Of a stretch of DNA of 64,000 nucleotides, positions 42,102-51,090 are shown piece by piece. The notes under the pieces were generated by a model that was not told the origin of the DNA, searched no databases, and saw nothing but the letters and a program-made list of their open reading frames with translations. The translations under genes were made by a program, and so were the position numbers. The DNA comes from CAZBSE01 sp964610385 (GTDB lineage Bacteria; Actinomycetota; Humimicrobiia; Humimicrobiales; Humimicrobiaceae): positions 1 through 64,000 of the forward strand of contig CAZSXW010000004.1 of assembly GCA_964610385.1 (NCBI GenBank), given 5' to 3'. Position 1 is the first letter of the stretch. Every line of letters begins with the position of its first letter.

Positions 42102-43403
42102 TTACTTCTTATCCTTTCCTTTACCCCGGCTGAAATATTTGTTTATAATGTCTATCGCGCAGTATTTCCCGCACATGGTGCATTTATTGCTGCTGATCTT
42201 GCTCTCTTTTCTGAGCCTACCTGCTTTTTCAGGGTCAATAGACAGGTCTATTTGTTTTTTCCAGTCCAGGTTCTTTCTGGCTATTGCCATTTGCAGGTCT
42301 TTATCAATAGCACCTCTGATACCCTTGGCAATATCTGCAGCATGAGCTGCAATTCTGGTGATGATGACACCTTCCCTGACATCATCGGCAGTAGGGAGTC
42401 TTAGATGCTCGGAGGGTGTAAGATAACATAAATAGTCGGCGCCATAGTAAGCAGCCAGAGTCCCACCGATAGCACCTGTAATATGATCATAGCCCGGTGA
42501 TATATCGGTAACAAGAGGCCCCAGGACATAAAAGGGTGCATCGTTGCAGAGCTTTTTTTCCAGTAAGACGTTTGCCTTTATATGATCGACAGGCATATGG
42601 CCGGGACCTTCTATTATTACCTGTACTCCCTCAGCCCTGGTTCTTTTGGCCAGTTCACCCAGTGTAATCAGTTCCTGTATCTGCCCCCTGTCTGTGGAGT
42701 CGGCGAGGCAGCCGGGCCGCAAACTATCTCCCAGGCTTAAAGTCACATCGTATTTTTTAGCTATCTCCAGGAGTCTGTCGTAATGCTCAAATAGGGGATT
42801 TTCTTTCCGGTTATATAGCATCCATACAGCAAGGAAAGCTCCGCCTCTGCTTACAATGTCAAGGAGCCTGCCCTGTTCCTTTAATCTTTTTAAAGCTTCC
42901 ATGGTCACACCACAGTGCACGGTCATAAAATCAACGCCGTCTTCTGCCTGTTTCTCTATAGCTTCAAATATATGGTCCTCACTCATATTTATAATACCTT
43001 TGATCTTGGCACACTCTATGGCAGCCTGGTAGATGGGGACTGTACCTACAGGTACAGGTGATCTCTCTATAATGGTTTTCCTGATTTTATCAATATTCCC
43101 ACCGGTGCTTAAATCCATAATGGTATCGGCTCCCGCCTTGACTGCCGTGTCCAACTTTTTTATTTCATCCTTAAGGATGGTATGCTCCGAAGAAGTCCCT
43201 ATGTTTGCATTTACTTTTGTCCTCAGGCCTTTTCCTATCCCTGATAAAGATTTTAGAGTTTTGTGCTTTTTATTGTAGGGGATTACAATGCTTCCCCTTG
43301 CTATATTCTCGATCAAATACTGCAGCTTTACTCCTTCCTTTTCAGCTACAGTTTTCATTTCCTTTGTTGTTCTTCCCGATCTGGCCTCATTTAATAGAGT
43401 CAC
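42102..43403 (-). CDS. thiC: Phosphomethylpyrimidine synthase ThiC
   Basis: Radical-SAM enzyme that makes the thiamine pyrimidine HMP-P from aminoimidazole ribotide. The 433 residues lack the long N-terminal domain of the proteobacterial form. Motifs: MTVHCGVT, GGAFLAVWMLYN, SLGDSLRPGC, EGPGHMPVDHI, and the C-terminal cluster motif KCTMCGKYCAI. That is C-x2-C-x3-C; I recall C-x2-C-x4-C for the well-studied forms. Start GTG 43403 overlaps the thiE end by 17 bp. Confidence 0.95.
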   Translation of the reverse strand: MTLLNEARSGRTTKEMKTVAEKEGVKLQYLIENIARGSIVIPYNKKHKTLKSLSGIGKGLRTKVNANIGTSSEHTILKDEIKKLDTAVKAGADTIMDLSTGGNIDKIRKTIIERSPVPVGTVPIYQAAIECAKIKGIINMSEDHIFEAIEKQAEDGVDFMTVHCGVTMEALKRLKEQGRLLDIVSRGGAFLAVWMLYNRKENPLFEHYDRLLEIAKKYDVTLSLGDSLRPGCLADSTDRGQIQELITLGELAKRTRAEGVQVIIEGPGHMPVDHIKANVLLEKKLCNDAPFYVLGPLVTDISPGYDHITGAIGGTLAAYYGADYLCYLTPSEHLRLPTADDVREGVIITRIAAHAADIAKGIRGAIDKDLQMAIARKNLDWKKQIDLSIDPEKAGRLRKESKISSNKCTMCGKYCAIDIINKYFSRGKGKDKK

Positions 43404-44028
43404 TTATAATAACCTCCCTGAATTTTTTACATTCCTTCTCAATATCATCCTTGGTCACTATGGCTGAGATAACCGCTATTGACCTTGCGCCCGCTTCAAG
43501 GACACTTTTAATATTATCTTGGTTTATTCCGCCGATAGCTACAAAAGGGATTTTTATTGCTTTTTTGATATATTTTATTAAATCGACCCCTGACGGCGTC
43601 CCGGCATCAGGCTTTGTAGTTGTTTCAAAAATTGGGCTGATGCCGATATAATCCGCCCCTATTATTTCGGCTTCTATAGCTTCACCTATATTGTGGACAG
43701 TAAAACCGATTATTTTCTTATCTCCGAGTAGTCTCCTTGCATCCTGGTAAAGCATGTCCTCGTTTCCTAGGTGAACTCCATCGGCATCCACTGCCAGGGC
43801 AATATCTACCCTGTCATTTATTATAAAAAGAACGCTGTTCTCCCTGCAGAGCTGACCTATTTTTTTCGCTTCATCTGTCATCTCTCTGGTGTTTAAGTCT
43901 TTTTCTCTGTACTGGATTATTTTAACCCCTGCTCTTACTGCCGACCCAACATCTTCAAGTACGGTTCTTCTGGTAAGTCTTGAGTCTGTTATAAAGTACA
44001 GATCTATATCATTCAGTCTTTCTTTCAT
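43387..44028 (-). CDS. thiE: Thiamine-phosphate synthase ThiE
   Basis: Couples HMP-PP and thiazole phosphate to thiamine monophosphate. The 213 residues fold as a TIM barrel with YFITDSRLTRR, IQYREKD, FIINDRVDIALAVDADGVHLG and the C-terminal FVAIGGINQDNI. It overlaps thiM by 20 bp at its start and thiC at its end, so all four genes are tightly coupled. Confidence 0.95.
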   Translation of the reverse strand: MKERLNDIDLYFITDSRLTRRTVLEDVGSAVRAGVKIIQYREKDLNTREMTDEAKKIGQLCRENSVLFIINDRVDIALAVDADGVHLGNEDMLYQDARRLLGDKKIIGFTVHNIGEAIEAEIIGADYIGISPIFETTTKPDAGTPSGVDLIKYIKKAIKIPFVAIGGINQDNIKSVLEAGARSIAVISAIVTKDDIEKECKKFREVIISDSIK

Positions 44029-44821
44029 CTATCCTCTTTTCAATTTTTTCCATTTTTTTAATCTGGTCTTCTCTTAGGTCAAAAATTCTATCAAGTAAAA
44101 CAGCTTTGAAGGCATCCGGTGTCTTTGCAGTTTCGGCGGCAATCTCTCCTGCTATTCCAAGAAAGGAAAGTGCATATGCAGAGGCCATAGTATAATCTTT
44201 CTCGACTGCAGCGAAGGTCCCTATCAACGAGCTGGCCATGCATCCTGAACCTACAAAACTTCCCATCATAGGATGACCGTTTTTACAGATATAAATATCC
44301 TTTCCGTTAGATATAATATCTTCCTTTCCCGTTATTACTACAGTAAGATGGTTGTTACTGGCCAAAGTTTTTGCTATTTCTGTCAGGTCTCCCTTTACCG
44401 ATATTGCTTCAACGCCTTTTGTTTCTGCATCTGCTCCGGCAAGTGTTCCGATTTCAGACGAATTTCCCTTAAGAATCGATACTTTGACTTTCTCCAGGAT
44501 CTCTTTTGCCTTATCTGTTCTTAAATCCGTAGCACCCACGCCGACTGCATCCAGTACCACCGGTATGTCTTTTTCATTCGCCCTCCTGCCTGCCAGTATC
44601 ATCGACTTAACCAGGTCCACCGTAAGAGTGCCAATATTCAAAACCAGAGCTCCTGATATGGAAGTCATCTGCTCGACTTCCTCAGGCGCGTGGGCCATGA
44701 CAGGTAGGGCACCTGTGATCCTTACAATATTTGCACAGTCGTAAATGGTCACCCAGTTTGTTATATGATGTATCAAGGGTTTCTGCTCTTTTATTTTAGT
44801 CAAAATCTCAATCATACCCAT
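44009..44821 (-). CDS. thiM: Hydroxyethylthiazole kinase ThiM
   Basis: Salvage kinase that phosphorylates the thiazole alcohol. The 270 residues show KPLIHHITNWVTIYDCANI, VLNIGTL, VLDAVGVGATDLRT, LKGNSSEIGTL and the ATP-site VGSGCMASSLIG. It is the first gene after the TPP riboswitch and terminator, with AAGGGGATC before the ATG. The unit has ThiM but no ThiD or ThiG here, so the pathway is only partly encoded in the window. Confidence 0.95.
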   Translation of the reverse strand: MGMIEILTKIKEQKPLIHHITNWVTIYDCANIVRITGALPVMAHAPEEVEQMTSISGALVLNIGTLTVDLVKSMILAGRRANEKDIPVVLDAVGVGATDLRTDKAKEILEKVKVSILKGNSSEIGTLAGADAETKGVEAISVKGDLTEIAKTLASNNHLTVVITGKEDIISNGKDIYICKNGHPMMGSFVGSGCMASSLIGTFAAVEKDYTMASAYALSFLGIAGEIAAETAKTPDAFKAVLLDRIFDLREDQIKKMEKIEKRIDERKTE

Positions 44822-44883
44822 TAAGATCCCCTTTCTTACCGGATTTGTTTTACCATTTTATTTTAAAAATCATTAATTGACAC

Positions 44884-44945
44884 TGGTTAAAAAAACAAAA
44901 AACTGCTGACCTTATTGAAGATTGCCGGCCCGGTAAGCAGTTTTT
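44884..44945 (-). terminator. Riboswitch-controlled terminator
   Basis: On the minus strand AAAACTGCTTACC pairs with GGTCAGCAGTTTT across a loop with its own GC hairpin (CCGGGCCGG), followed by TTGTTTTTTT. It lies between the TPP aptamer and thiM and is the likely expression platform. Confidence 0.75.
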
Positions 44946-44954
44946 ATAGTTTTG

Positions 44955-45056
44955 ACTTTTCCTACGCTAGCATTATCTAGGTCAGGTTTAGGGGTCGACG
45001 GTCTATTATTGAGACCGTCCTCTCAGCCAAATAAGCTCCCCCAAGTATTTATAAAT
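44955..45056 (-). ncRNA. TPP riboswitch (THI element)
   Basis: Read on the minus strand the segment begins ACTTGGGGGAGC and contains GGCTGAGAGG, a stem (ACGGTCTC...GAGACCGT-like pair forming P3a), then GACCCCTAAACCTGACCTAG, ATAATGCTAGCGTAGG and a closing AAGT that pairs with ACTT. These are the conserved pyrophosphate- and pyrimidine-binding parts of the aptamer. It precedes thiM-thiE-thiC-thiL, and TPP would promote the terminator at 44884-44945. Confidence 0.92.
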
Positions 45057-45110
45057 ATTTAATTTTCAAAGATTTTTCTTTATAATATAAAAGAAAAAAT
45101 ACATACAGAT

Positions 45111-45154
45111 TTGTCAGCTTTAAGGATATTATCACAAAAAGAGTTAGCTGACAA
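45111..45154. repeat. Inverted repeat upstream of hrcA
   Basis: TTGTCAGCT at 45111-45119 and AGCTGACAA at 45146-45154 form a perfect 9 bp inverted repeat with a 26 bp spacer. It lies after a TATAAT at 45081-45086 and about 40 bp before hrcA, so it would form a hairpin in the 5' leader or be an operator. It is not a CIRCE element. Confidence 0.5.
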
Positions 45155-45195
45155 TGTAAGGGATATCAATTAAAAAATATTTCGGTATCCGGGTC

Positions 45196-46245
45196 GTGGT
45201 AAAAGTGCAATTTACAGAAAGAAAAAGTCTGATACTGAGGGAAGTCATAAGCAGATTTATAATAGACGCAGATCCCGTTTCTTCAAAGAACATAGCACAG
45301 AATTTAGAACTAGATCTGAGTCCAGCGACTATAAGGAAAGAAATGGCCGAGCTTGAAGAAATGGGCTATCTGACTCAGCCACACACCTCGGCTGGTAGAA
45401 CGCCTACAGATAAAGGATATAGGTTTTATGTCGATAATGTTATCAGGGAAGAACTCGATACAGGTGTGATGAATGACAAAGACACCCCAGGGCTTGACCT
45501 GATAATAAATAAGGATATGGAGATAGAGACTATCCTCCAGAAGTCTGCTGAAATACTGGCTAAATTTACTAATTACCTATCCATGGTCGCAGCTCCGGCA
45601 ATTCACCAGAGCAGGATAAAACATATCGAGCTTTTAAAATTTAACGGAGGAAGCCTGCTTATGGTTCTGATAACTGATACCGGGAGAGTTTATAAAAAGA
45701 GTGCCGTTATAGAAGGCAAATATACCGATCTGGATCTGCAGGGTGTGGCCAGTATTTTAAATTCGCAATTAAGGGATAAAAATATTATTGATATCACTGC
45801 TGAGGATATAAAAATACAGGAAGGCGACTCCTATCTAATACTGCTTGTCAAAAAGATCGTAGAGCTGATAAAAGAATGCATCAAAGAGAACTTTTATTAT
45901 AACAGGATCTTTATTCACGGGACATCTGTGATACTGCAGCAGCCTGAGTTTATAGACCTAAAAAAGATTCAAAACATCATGCAGGTTGTGGAAGATGAAT
46001 ATTTGCTTACCAAACTGCTGCTGGATTTTTCCAGGGGTGGGGATTTTATGGTAAAAATAGGTTTGGAGTTATTTGAAGAAGGAACTGAAGACTTAAGTCT
46101 TATAGCATCAAGATACAGGATTTATGGAAATTCCACCGGAGCCATAGGAGTTTTAGGGCCTAAAAGAATGGACTACCCGAAAGTAATAAGAAATCTCAAT
46201 CTTTTCAGAAAGAATCTTACCGATATATTTGATTCCAGGGCATAA
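45196..46245 (+). CDS. hrcA: Heat-shock repressor HrcA
   Basis: Represses groESL by binding CIRCE and is released on heat shock, with GroEL as a co-factor. The 349 residues have a winged HTH (residues 1-75: LREVISRFIIDADPVSSKNI; SPATIRKEMAELEEMGYL) and the HrcA dimerisation/insert domain, ending with ...AIGVLGPKRMDYPKVI. GTG 45196 starts it. The only CIRCE I see is at groES (17564-17590). dnaJ follows after 100 bp without grpE or dnaK between, as in Actinobacteria. Confidence 0.95.
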   Translation: MVKVQFTERKSLILREVISRFIIDADPVSSKNIAQNLELDLSPATIRKEMAELEEMGYLTQPHTSAGRTPTDKGYRFYVDNVIREELDTGVMNDKDTPGLDLIINKDMEIETILQKSAEILAKFTNYLSMVAAPAIHQSRIKHIELLKFNGGSLLMVLITDTGRVYKKSAVIEGKYTDLDLQGVASILNSQLRDKNIIDITAEDIKIQEGDSYLILLVKKIVELIKECIKENFYYNRIFIHGTSVILQQPEFIDLKKIQNIMQVVEDEYLLTKLLLDFSRGGDFMVKIGLELFEEGTEDLSLIASRYRIYGNSTGAIGVLGPKRMDYPKVIRNLNLFRKNLTDIFDSRA

Positions 46246-46345
46246 CTTTGCCTGATCAAAACTGGAAAAAAATAATGAAATGAGTTATTATTTCTGCGCT
46301 GTTGTTATATAAAATTTAAAAATCGGGTTTTTGAGGTGTTTTTAA

Positions 46346-47404
46346 TTGGCTGCAAATAAAAGAGATTATTATGATGTTCTGGGATTACGACAAGACTGTA
46401 CCCTGGCTGAAATAAAAAGAGAATATAGAAGGCTTGCTCATAAGTATCACCCTGACGTGAACAACGGTAATCCTGAAGCAGAGGAGAAGTTTAAAGAAAT
46501 AACAGAAGCATATGCTGTGCTGAGCAATAATGAAAAAAGAAGACAGTATGACCAGTTTGGGTTCAGCAGAAATCTGTTTGAGGATTTTGATTTCAGCAGT
46601 ATATTTTCTGAGTTTGGCTTCGGTAGTATATTTGATACATTCTTGAGAAGCAGGACAAGAGAAAGAGGTTCCGATCTGAATGCCGAAGTAAAAGTAAGTT
46701 TAAAGCAGGCTGCATATGGAGTGAAAAAAGAGATTGAATACAGGGTTGATGATATTTGCGAAGCGTGTAATGGCAAAGGCAGTACTTCTGCCGACGGTAT
46801 TGTGACCTGCAGCCAGTGTAATGGGACCGGAAGGATAAGAACGGCCAGGCAGACTTTTATTGGAAATATTATTACCACATCGACGTGCAGGGCCTGTGAT
46901 GGTACTGGAAAGATAATAAAAGACCCCTGTAGAAAATGCAGGGGGAAAGGGCATTACAGTAGAAATAAAAGAATCAATGTGGATGTCCCTCCAGGTATAA
47001 ATAGCGGGGACAGATTAAGAGTCGCCGGGAAAGGTAACTCGCTTGGTAAAAACTCCGAAAAAGGTGATCTATATATAACTGTAAGAGTGATCCCGCACCC
47101 CGGATTTAAAAGAGACGGCAAAGATATTCTATCCAATGTAGAGATATCTTTTGCACAGGCTGCTCTGGGATGTAAGTTAAAAGTCGAGACCCTTGACGGT
47201 ATGGAAGAAATAAAAGTAAAGCCCGGGACTCAACCCAATGATAAAATTATTTTAAAATCTATGGGGATGGTTGATCTGAACGGGTATAGGAGAGGTGATC
47301 ATATCATCAACGTGGATGTTAAGATCCCAAAAAGACTTTCCGGAAGGGAAAGAGAGCTTCTTAGAGAGTATGCAGAAAATAGAAAAGAAGTAACTGGTGG
47401 TTAA
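46346..47404 (+). CDS. dnaJ: Chaperone DnaJ (type A, DnaJ2-like)
   Basis: Hsp40 co-chaperone of 352 residues. The J domain (5-70) has HKYHPDVNN. There is a Gly/Phe region with FDFSSIFSEFGF, a zinc-finger with four CxxCxGxG-type repeats (CEACNGKG, CSQCNGTG, CRACDGTG, CRKCRGKG) and C-terminal substrate domains. TTG 46346 starts it. The pairing with hrcA and rsmE matches the dnaJ2 locus of Actinobacteria; the DnaK partner must be elsewhere. Confidence 0.95.
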   Translation: MAANKRDYYDVLGLRQDCTLAEIKREYRRLAHKYHPDVNNGNPEAEEKFKEITEAYAVLSNNEKRRQYDQFGFSRNLFEDFDFSSIFSEFGFGSIFDTFLRSRTRERGSDLNAEVKVSLKQAAYGVKKEIEYRVDDICEACNGKGSTSADGIVTCSQCNGTGRIRTARQTFIGNIITTSTCRACDGTGKIIKDPCRKCRGKGHYSRNKRINVDVPPGINSGDRLRVAGKGNSLGKNSEKGDLYITVRVIPHPGFKRDGKDILSNVEISFAQAALGCKLKVETLDGMEEIKVKPGTQPNDKIILKSMGMVDLNGYRRGDHIINVDVKIPKRLSGRERELLREYAENRKEVTGG

Positions 47405-47421
47405 AACGAGGTTACTTTTTT
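47388..47421 (+). terminator. Possible terminator at the dnaJ stop
   Basis: AAGTAAC (47388-47394) pairs with GTTACTT (47411-47417), followed by T residues. The stem is only 7 bp and overlaps the last codons of dnaJ, so it may reduce but not end transcription into rsmE. Confidence 0.4.
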
Positions 47422-47477
47422 AGGATTCCTTTTTTAACCTTTATGAGATCATCAAAATTATTAATACATTTTAAGAG

Positions 47478-48209
47478 ATGAGTTATCCATATTTTTTTAC
47501 TGATGCCGGGAGTATTACAGGGGATAGAATAAAGATTACCGGGGAGGATCTGAATCACCTGGTCAATGTACTCAGAAATAGAATAGGAGATAAAGTCTAT
47601 ATTTCAGATAATAAAAGCTATAAATATAAAACAGAGATTGTAGATATGAATAAGAACGAAGTCATATTACACATAATAGATAGGAAAAAAATTACTAAAA
47701 AGATCCCCTCTGTTACCCTTTACCAGTGTGTGCTAAAAAGGAATTCAATGGAATTTGTCATACAGAAATCAACTGAAATAGGAGTGGACAGGATCATACC
47801 TGTCCTAAGCGGAAGGGTCATCACTGATAAGAAAAAGATTGCCGGTAAGGTAGAAAGATGGCAAAAGATTTCGGACCGGGCTTCAAAGCAGTGCGGAAGG
47901 GATTTTAAATGTAAGATCCTTCCACCGGAGGATATTTATCATATTAAGATTTCAGATTATGATCTGTTTTTTATTCCCTATGAAGGAGGTACTGACGAAA
48001 AAGCTCTGATTGAAATCAGCAATGTCTCCAGCATCGGTTATATAATAGGTCCCGAGGGGGGTTTTGAGAATAGCGAAGTCAGTTTTTTAAAGGGTAAAAA
48101 AGCAAGAGAAATAAAATTTGGTAAAAATATCTACCGTTCCGAGACTGCAGCGATCTATTTTTTATCTATATTGGACTATTTGGTCAAAAGCCAAAAATTA
48201 GACAAATGA
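47478..48209 (+). CDS. rsmE: 16S rRNA m3U1498 methyltransferase RsmE
   Basis: SPOUT-fold rRNA methylase of 243 residues. DLNHLVNVLRNRIGDKV in the N-terminal PUA-like domain and QKSTEIGVDRIIPV, IGPEGGF, FGKNIYRSETAAI in the knotted SAM domain identify it. The ATG has little Shine-Dalgarno. Its stop overlaps the start of mtaB by 4 bp. Confidence 0.93.
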   Translation: MSYPYFFTDAGSITGDRIKITGEDLNHLVNVLRNRIGDKVYISDNKSYKYKTEIVDMNKNEVILHIIDRKKITKKIPSVTLYQCVLKRNSMEFVIQKSTEIGVDRIIPVLSGRVITDKKKIAGKVERWQKISDRASKQCGRDFKCKILPPEDIYHIKISDYDLFFIPYEGGTDEKALIEISNVSSIGYIIGPEGGFENSEVSFLKGKKAREIKFGKNIYRSETAAIYFLSILDYLVKSQKLDK

Positions 48210-49516
48210 AATTTTCAATAGATACACTCGGCTGCAAGGTAAATAGCAGTGAATCTGATTTTATTACCAGGGAGCTGCTGAAAAGGGGGCTGGAACTAGT
48301 TTCCTGGCAGGACCATCCTGATTTTTGTATTATAAATACCTGTACAGTCACTTCACAGAGTGATAAAAAAACCAGACAGCTGATAAGAAGAATAAAAAAA
48401 AGAAATAAATCCAGTAGTGTAATCGTCACCGGATGTTTTGCTGTATACAACAGGGAATTTTTGGACAGCCAGGAGGTCGATCGGATAATAAGCAATAAGG
48501 ATAAAAACAGGATAGCGGAACTTATTGCAAAGGAAGCCAAGATCTGTGAAGATCCGAATGCTGTTAGGCCGGTAAGCAATATTTGGTCCGCATGCCTCCA
48601 TTCAAGGCCTATGGTAAAAATACAGGACGGATGCCAGCAGAAATGCAGCTACTGTATAGTTCCAAAAGTCAGGGGAAAATACAAAAGCATCCCATTCCAT
48701 CAGGTTTTAAGAGATATAAGAGATTTTCAGGGAGATGGTTTTGAAGAGATCGTCCTTACCGGTGTAAATATGGGAAAATATGGAATAGATCTTGGGAAAG
48801 GCGGATCTGACAAGGAGGGCGAAATAAGCAGTTTTGCAGAACTGCTGGAAAAGATCGCAGCAGGAACTGAGATAAAAAGAATAAGAATAAGCTCTATTGA
48901 AGTCAACGATATTAACAGCAGTCTAATCAGTGTATTAAAAAATAACAGAAACCGCTTTGTCCACCATCTGCATATTCCTCTTCAAAGCGGAAGCAATAGA
49001 GTTCTTAGACTTATGAGGAGACCATATAATGCGCAGTACTATCTAAAAAAGATCAAGGCCATACGGCGTATTTTTCCCGATATTACATTTACCACGGACG
49101 TAATGGTGGGGTTTCCAGGTGAGAGTAATAAAGATTTCATACAGACAGTAGAAATGGTAAAAGAAATAAATTTCAGCAAGGTTCATGTGTTCAGATTTTC
49201 AAAAAGAGCGGGTACGGAAGCTTACCTGCTTGGTGGGCAGGTAGGCGAGGGAATCAAGTTTGAAAGAAGTAAGATTTTAAGAGACATAGGGAGTCGGTTA
49301 AGGGATGCTTATATTGAAAGCAATATTGGAAAATCATTGAATATAATTTGTGAAAAGATAGGTGACCATGACAGTATCATAAGCGGGACGTCGGAAAATT
49401 ACATCAAAGTGTATTTTTCTGAAGAAAAAAAGGATTTTTCTTCACTAAGAGGAAGGATAGTGAAAATTATTATAGCTTCCAGGTATAAAAACGGCCTTTG
49501 GGGAATATTAAGCTGA
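48206..49516 (+). CDS. mtaB: tRNA A37 methylthiotransferase MtaB
   Basis: Radical-SAM enzyme that adds a methylthio group to t6A37 of tRNA. Three N-terminal cluster Cys are visible (TLGCKVN, NTCTVTS, TGCFAVY), the radical-SAM CxxxCxxC is QDGCQQKCSYC, and a TRAM domain closes the 436 residues. Its substrate t6A is made by the TsaBDE set encoded at 15-17 kb, a functional link inside the window. Confidence 0.93.
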   Translation: MKFSIDTLGCKVNSSESDFITRELLKRGLELVSWQDHPDFCIINTCTVTSQSDKKTRQLIRRIKKRNKSSSVIVTGCFAVYNREFLDSQEVDRIISNKDKNRIAELIAKEAKICEDPNAVRPVSNIWSACLHSRPMVKIQDGCQQKCSYCIVPKVRGKYKSIPFHQVLRDIRDFQGDGFEEIVLTGVNMGKYGIDLGKGGSDKEGEISSFAELLEKIAAGTEIKRIRISSIEVNDINSSLISVLKNNRNRFVHHLHIPLQSGSNRVLRLMRRPYNAQYYLKKIKAIRRIFPDITFTTDVMVGFPGESNKDFIQTVEMVKEINFSKVHVFRFSKRAGTEAYLLGGQVGEGIKFERSKILRDIGSRLRDAYIESNIGKSLNIICEKIGDHDSIISGTSENYIKVYFSEEKKDFSSLRGRIVKIIIASRYKNGLWGILS

Positions 49517-49654
49517 GAGTATTAGGATTAAGTTGTTTCATGCTACATATAAATTCTAAAAAGTTGTAAAAATTTTTAAAAATAGTATAATCTCGCATTT
49601 AGGGTAAGATTGGCTATAATAATAATATAAAATTTAATAATTATATAAAAATTA

Positions 49655-49999
49655 ATGGAAGACTGTCTTTTTTGTAAAATTATAAATAGGGAGATAAAAA
49701 GCGATATAGTTTTTGAGAGTGATAATATTTTAATATTTAAAGATGTATCACCGCAGGCACCGGTGCATCTTCTGGCTGTGACAAAAAAACATATTACTTC
49801 TATATTAGAGATTGAAAAACTTGATTGTGAACTTATAAAAGAATTATTGGAAGCTATCGGCAGCATAGCTAAGAAGCTGGAGCTTGACAGGAAAGGGTTC
49901 AGAGTTGTTACTAATACCGGAAGTGGCGCTGGTCAGAGTGTAAATCATTTGCATTTTCATATATTGGGTAAAAGAAAATTTAATTGGCCGCCTGGTTAA
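49655..49999 (+). CDS. HIT-family nucleotide hydrolase (HinT-like)
   Basis: Protein of 114 residues that hydrolyses purine phosphoramidates. It has CLFCKIINREIKSDIVFE, the zinc-finger-free HinT core and the catalytic histidine triad HLHFHILG near the C-terminus. The AT-rich upstream DNA (TATAAA about 6 bp before the start region) and no Shine-Dalgarno could mean a leaderless message. phoH follows in the same direction. Confidence 0.9.
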   Translation: MEDCLFCKIINREIKSDIVFESDNILIFKDVSPQAPVHLLAVTKKHITSILEIEKLDCELIKELLEAIGSIAKKLELDRKGFRVVTNTGSGAGQSVNHLHFHILGKRKFNWPPG

Positions 50000-50098
50000 G
50001 ATCGCTGTGATTCAATTTATTTTCCTATTATCTGTCTTCTAAATTTATATGTTTGTAATTTAATAATTATATAGATAAAAATCATAAAAGGAGGAGTT

Positions 50099-51070
50099 TT
50101 GTCTCCAGTAAGGCAAAAACTGAATGTTGATTTTGAAGGCGGCCATTCAATGGTCGAATTGATAGGGGATAGGGATGAGTTTTTACAGCTTATAGAAAGA
50201 AAATATAATGTAGAGGTTTTTGTTCTGGGAAATGAGATAGAAATATCAGGGAAAAGTAAAAACGTAAAAGAGGTTTTAAAGCTTATGGAGGAACTGATAT
50301 TTCAAATAAACCTGGGGCAGAAATTAAATTCTCAGAAGGTAAGTGATTCAATAAAAATAATGGAGGATAAATCAAATTTGAAACCACATGAAGTATTTAA
50401 AAGCGATATTGTGGTAAACAGCGGAAAGAAAATAAAACCGCGTACGGTGGGTCAAAAAAAATATATCGAGGCAATCAAAGAAAATACCATTGTTTTTGTG
50501 ATAGGCCCTGCTGGAACAGGCAAGACTTATCTGGCACTGGCAATGGCTGTAGAGGCTTTAAAAGAAAATAGAATAGGGAGGATAATACTGATAAAACCCG
50601 TGGTTGAAGCAGGCGAGAAACTGGGATACCTGCCGGGTGATATATATGATAAGGTAAACCCTTATTTAAGGCCTTTGTATGATGCTCTGTATGAAATGCT
50701 GGATATAGAGAAGTTCCAGCAGTATCGCGATATGGGTATTATTGAAGTAGTACCACTGGCTTATATGAGAGGAAGGACATTAAATGATTCCTTCATTATT
50801 CTGGATGAGGCTCAGAACACCTCTCCTGAGCAGATGAAGATGTTTCTTACCAGGTTGGGATTTGGCTCCAAGATAGTAGTGACAGGTGACATAACCCAGA
50901 TCGATCTACCGCATGACAGGGAGTCAGGCCTTATCATAGTAAAGAACATTTTGGGAGGTATACAGGGGATCGAGTTTGTATATCTAAGCTCTAAAGACGT
51001 AGTAAGACATGAACTGGTACAGAGAATTGTAGATGCTTATAAAGTCTATGGAGAAAAGATTAAGAAATAA
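50099..51070 (+). CDS. phoH: PhoH-family ATPase
   Basis: Cytoplasmic ATPase/nuclease-related protein of 323 residues. The N-terminal part resembles an RNA-binding KH-like domain; the PhoH domain has Walker A GPAGTGKTYLALAMAVEAL near residue 140, GEKLGYLPGD and the Walker B IILDEAQNTSPEQMKMFLTR. TTG 50099 starts it after AGGAGG. In many bacteria it is in one unit with the 7TM-HD protein and ybeY, as here. Confidence 0.92.
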   Translation: MSPVRQKLNVDFEGGHSMVELIGDRDEFLQLIERKYNVEVFVLGNEIEISGKSKNVKEVLKLMEELIFQINLGQKLNSQKVSDSIKIMEDKSNLKPHEVFKSDIVVNSGKKIKPRTVGQKKYIEAIKENTIVFVIGPAGTGKTYLALAMAVEALKENRIGRIILIKPVVEAGEKLGYLPGDIYDKVNPYLRPLYDALYEMLDIEKFQQYRDMGIIEVVPLAYMRGRTLNDSFIILDEAQNTSPEQMKMFLTRLGFGSKIVVTGDITQIDLPHDRESGLIIVKNILGGIQGIEFVYLSSKDVVRHELVQRIVDAYKVYGEKIKK

Positions 51071-51090
51071 ACTTTATATTCGGGATCAAG

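Noticed and set aside
41370..42404. Long plus-strand ORF (344 codons) opposite thiL and thiC
   Set aside because: It is the antisense shadow of two genes with full family motifs; its translation is low-complexity and hydrophobic and has no ribosome site.
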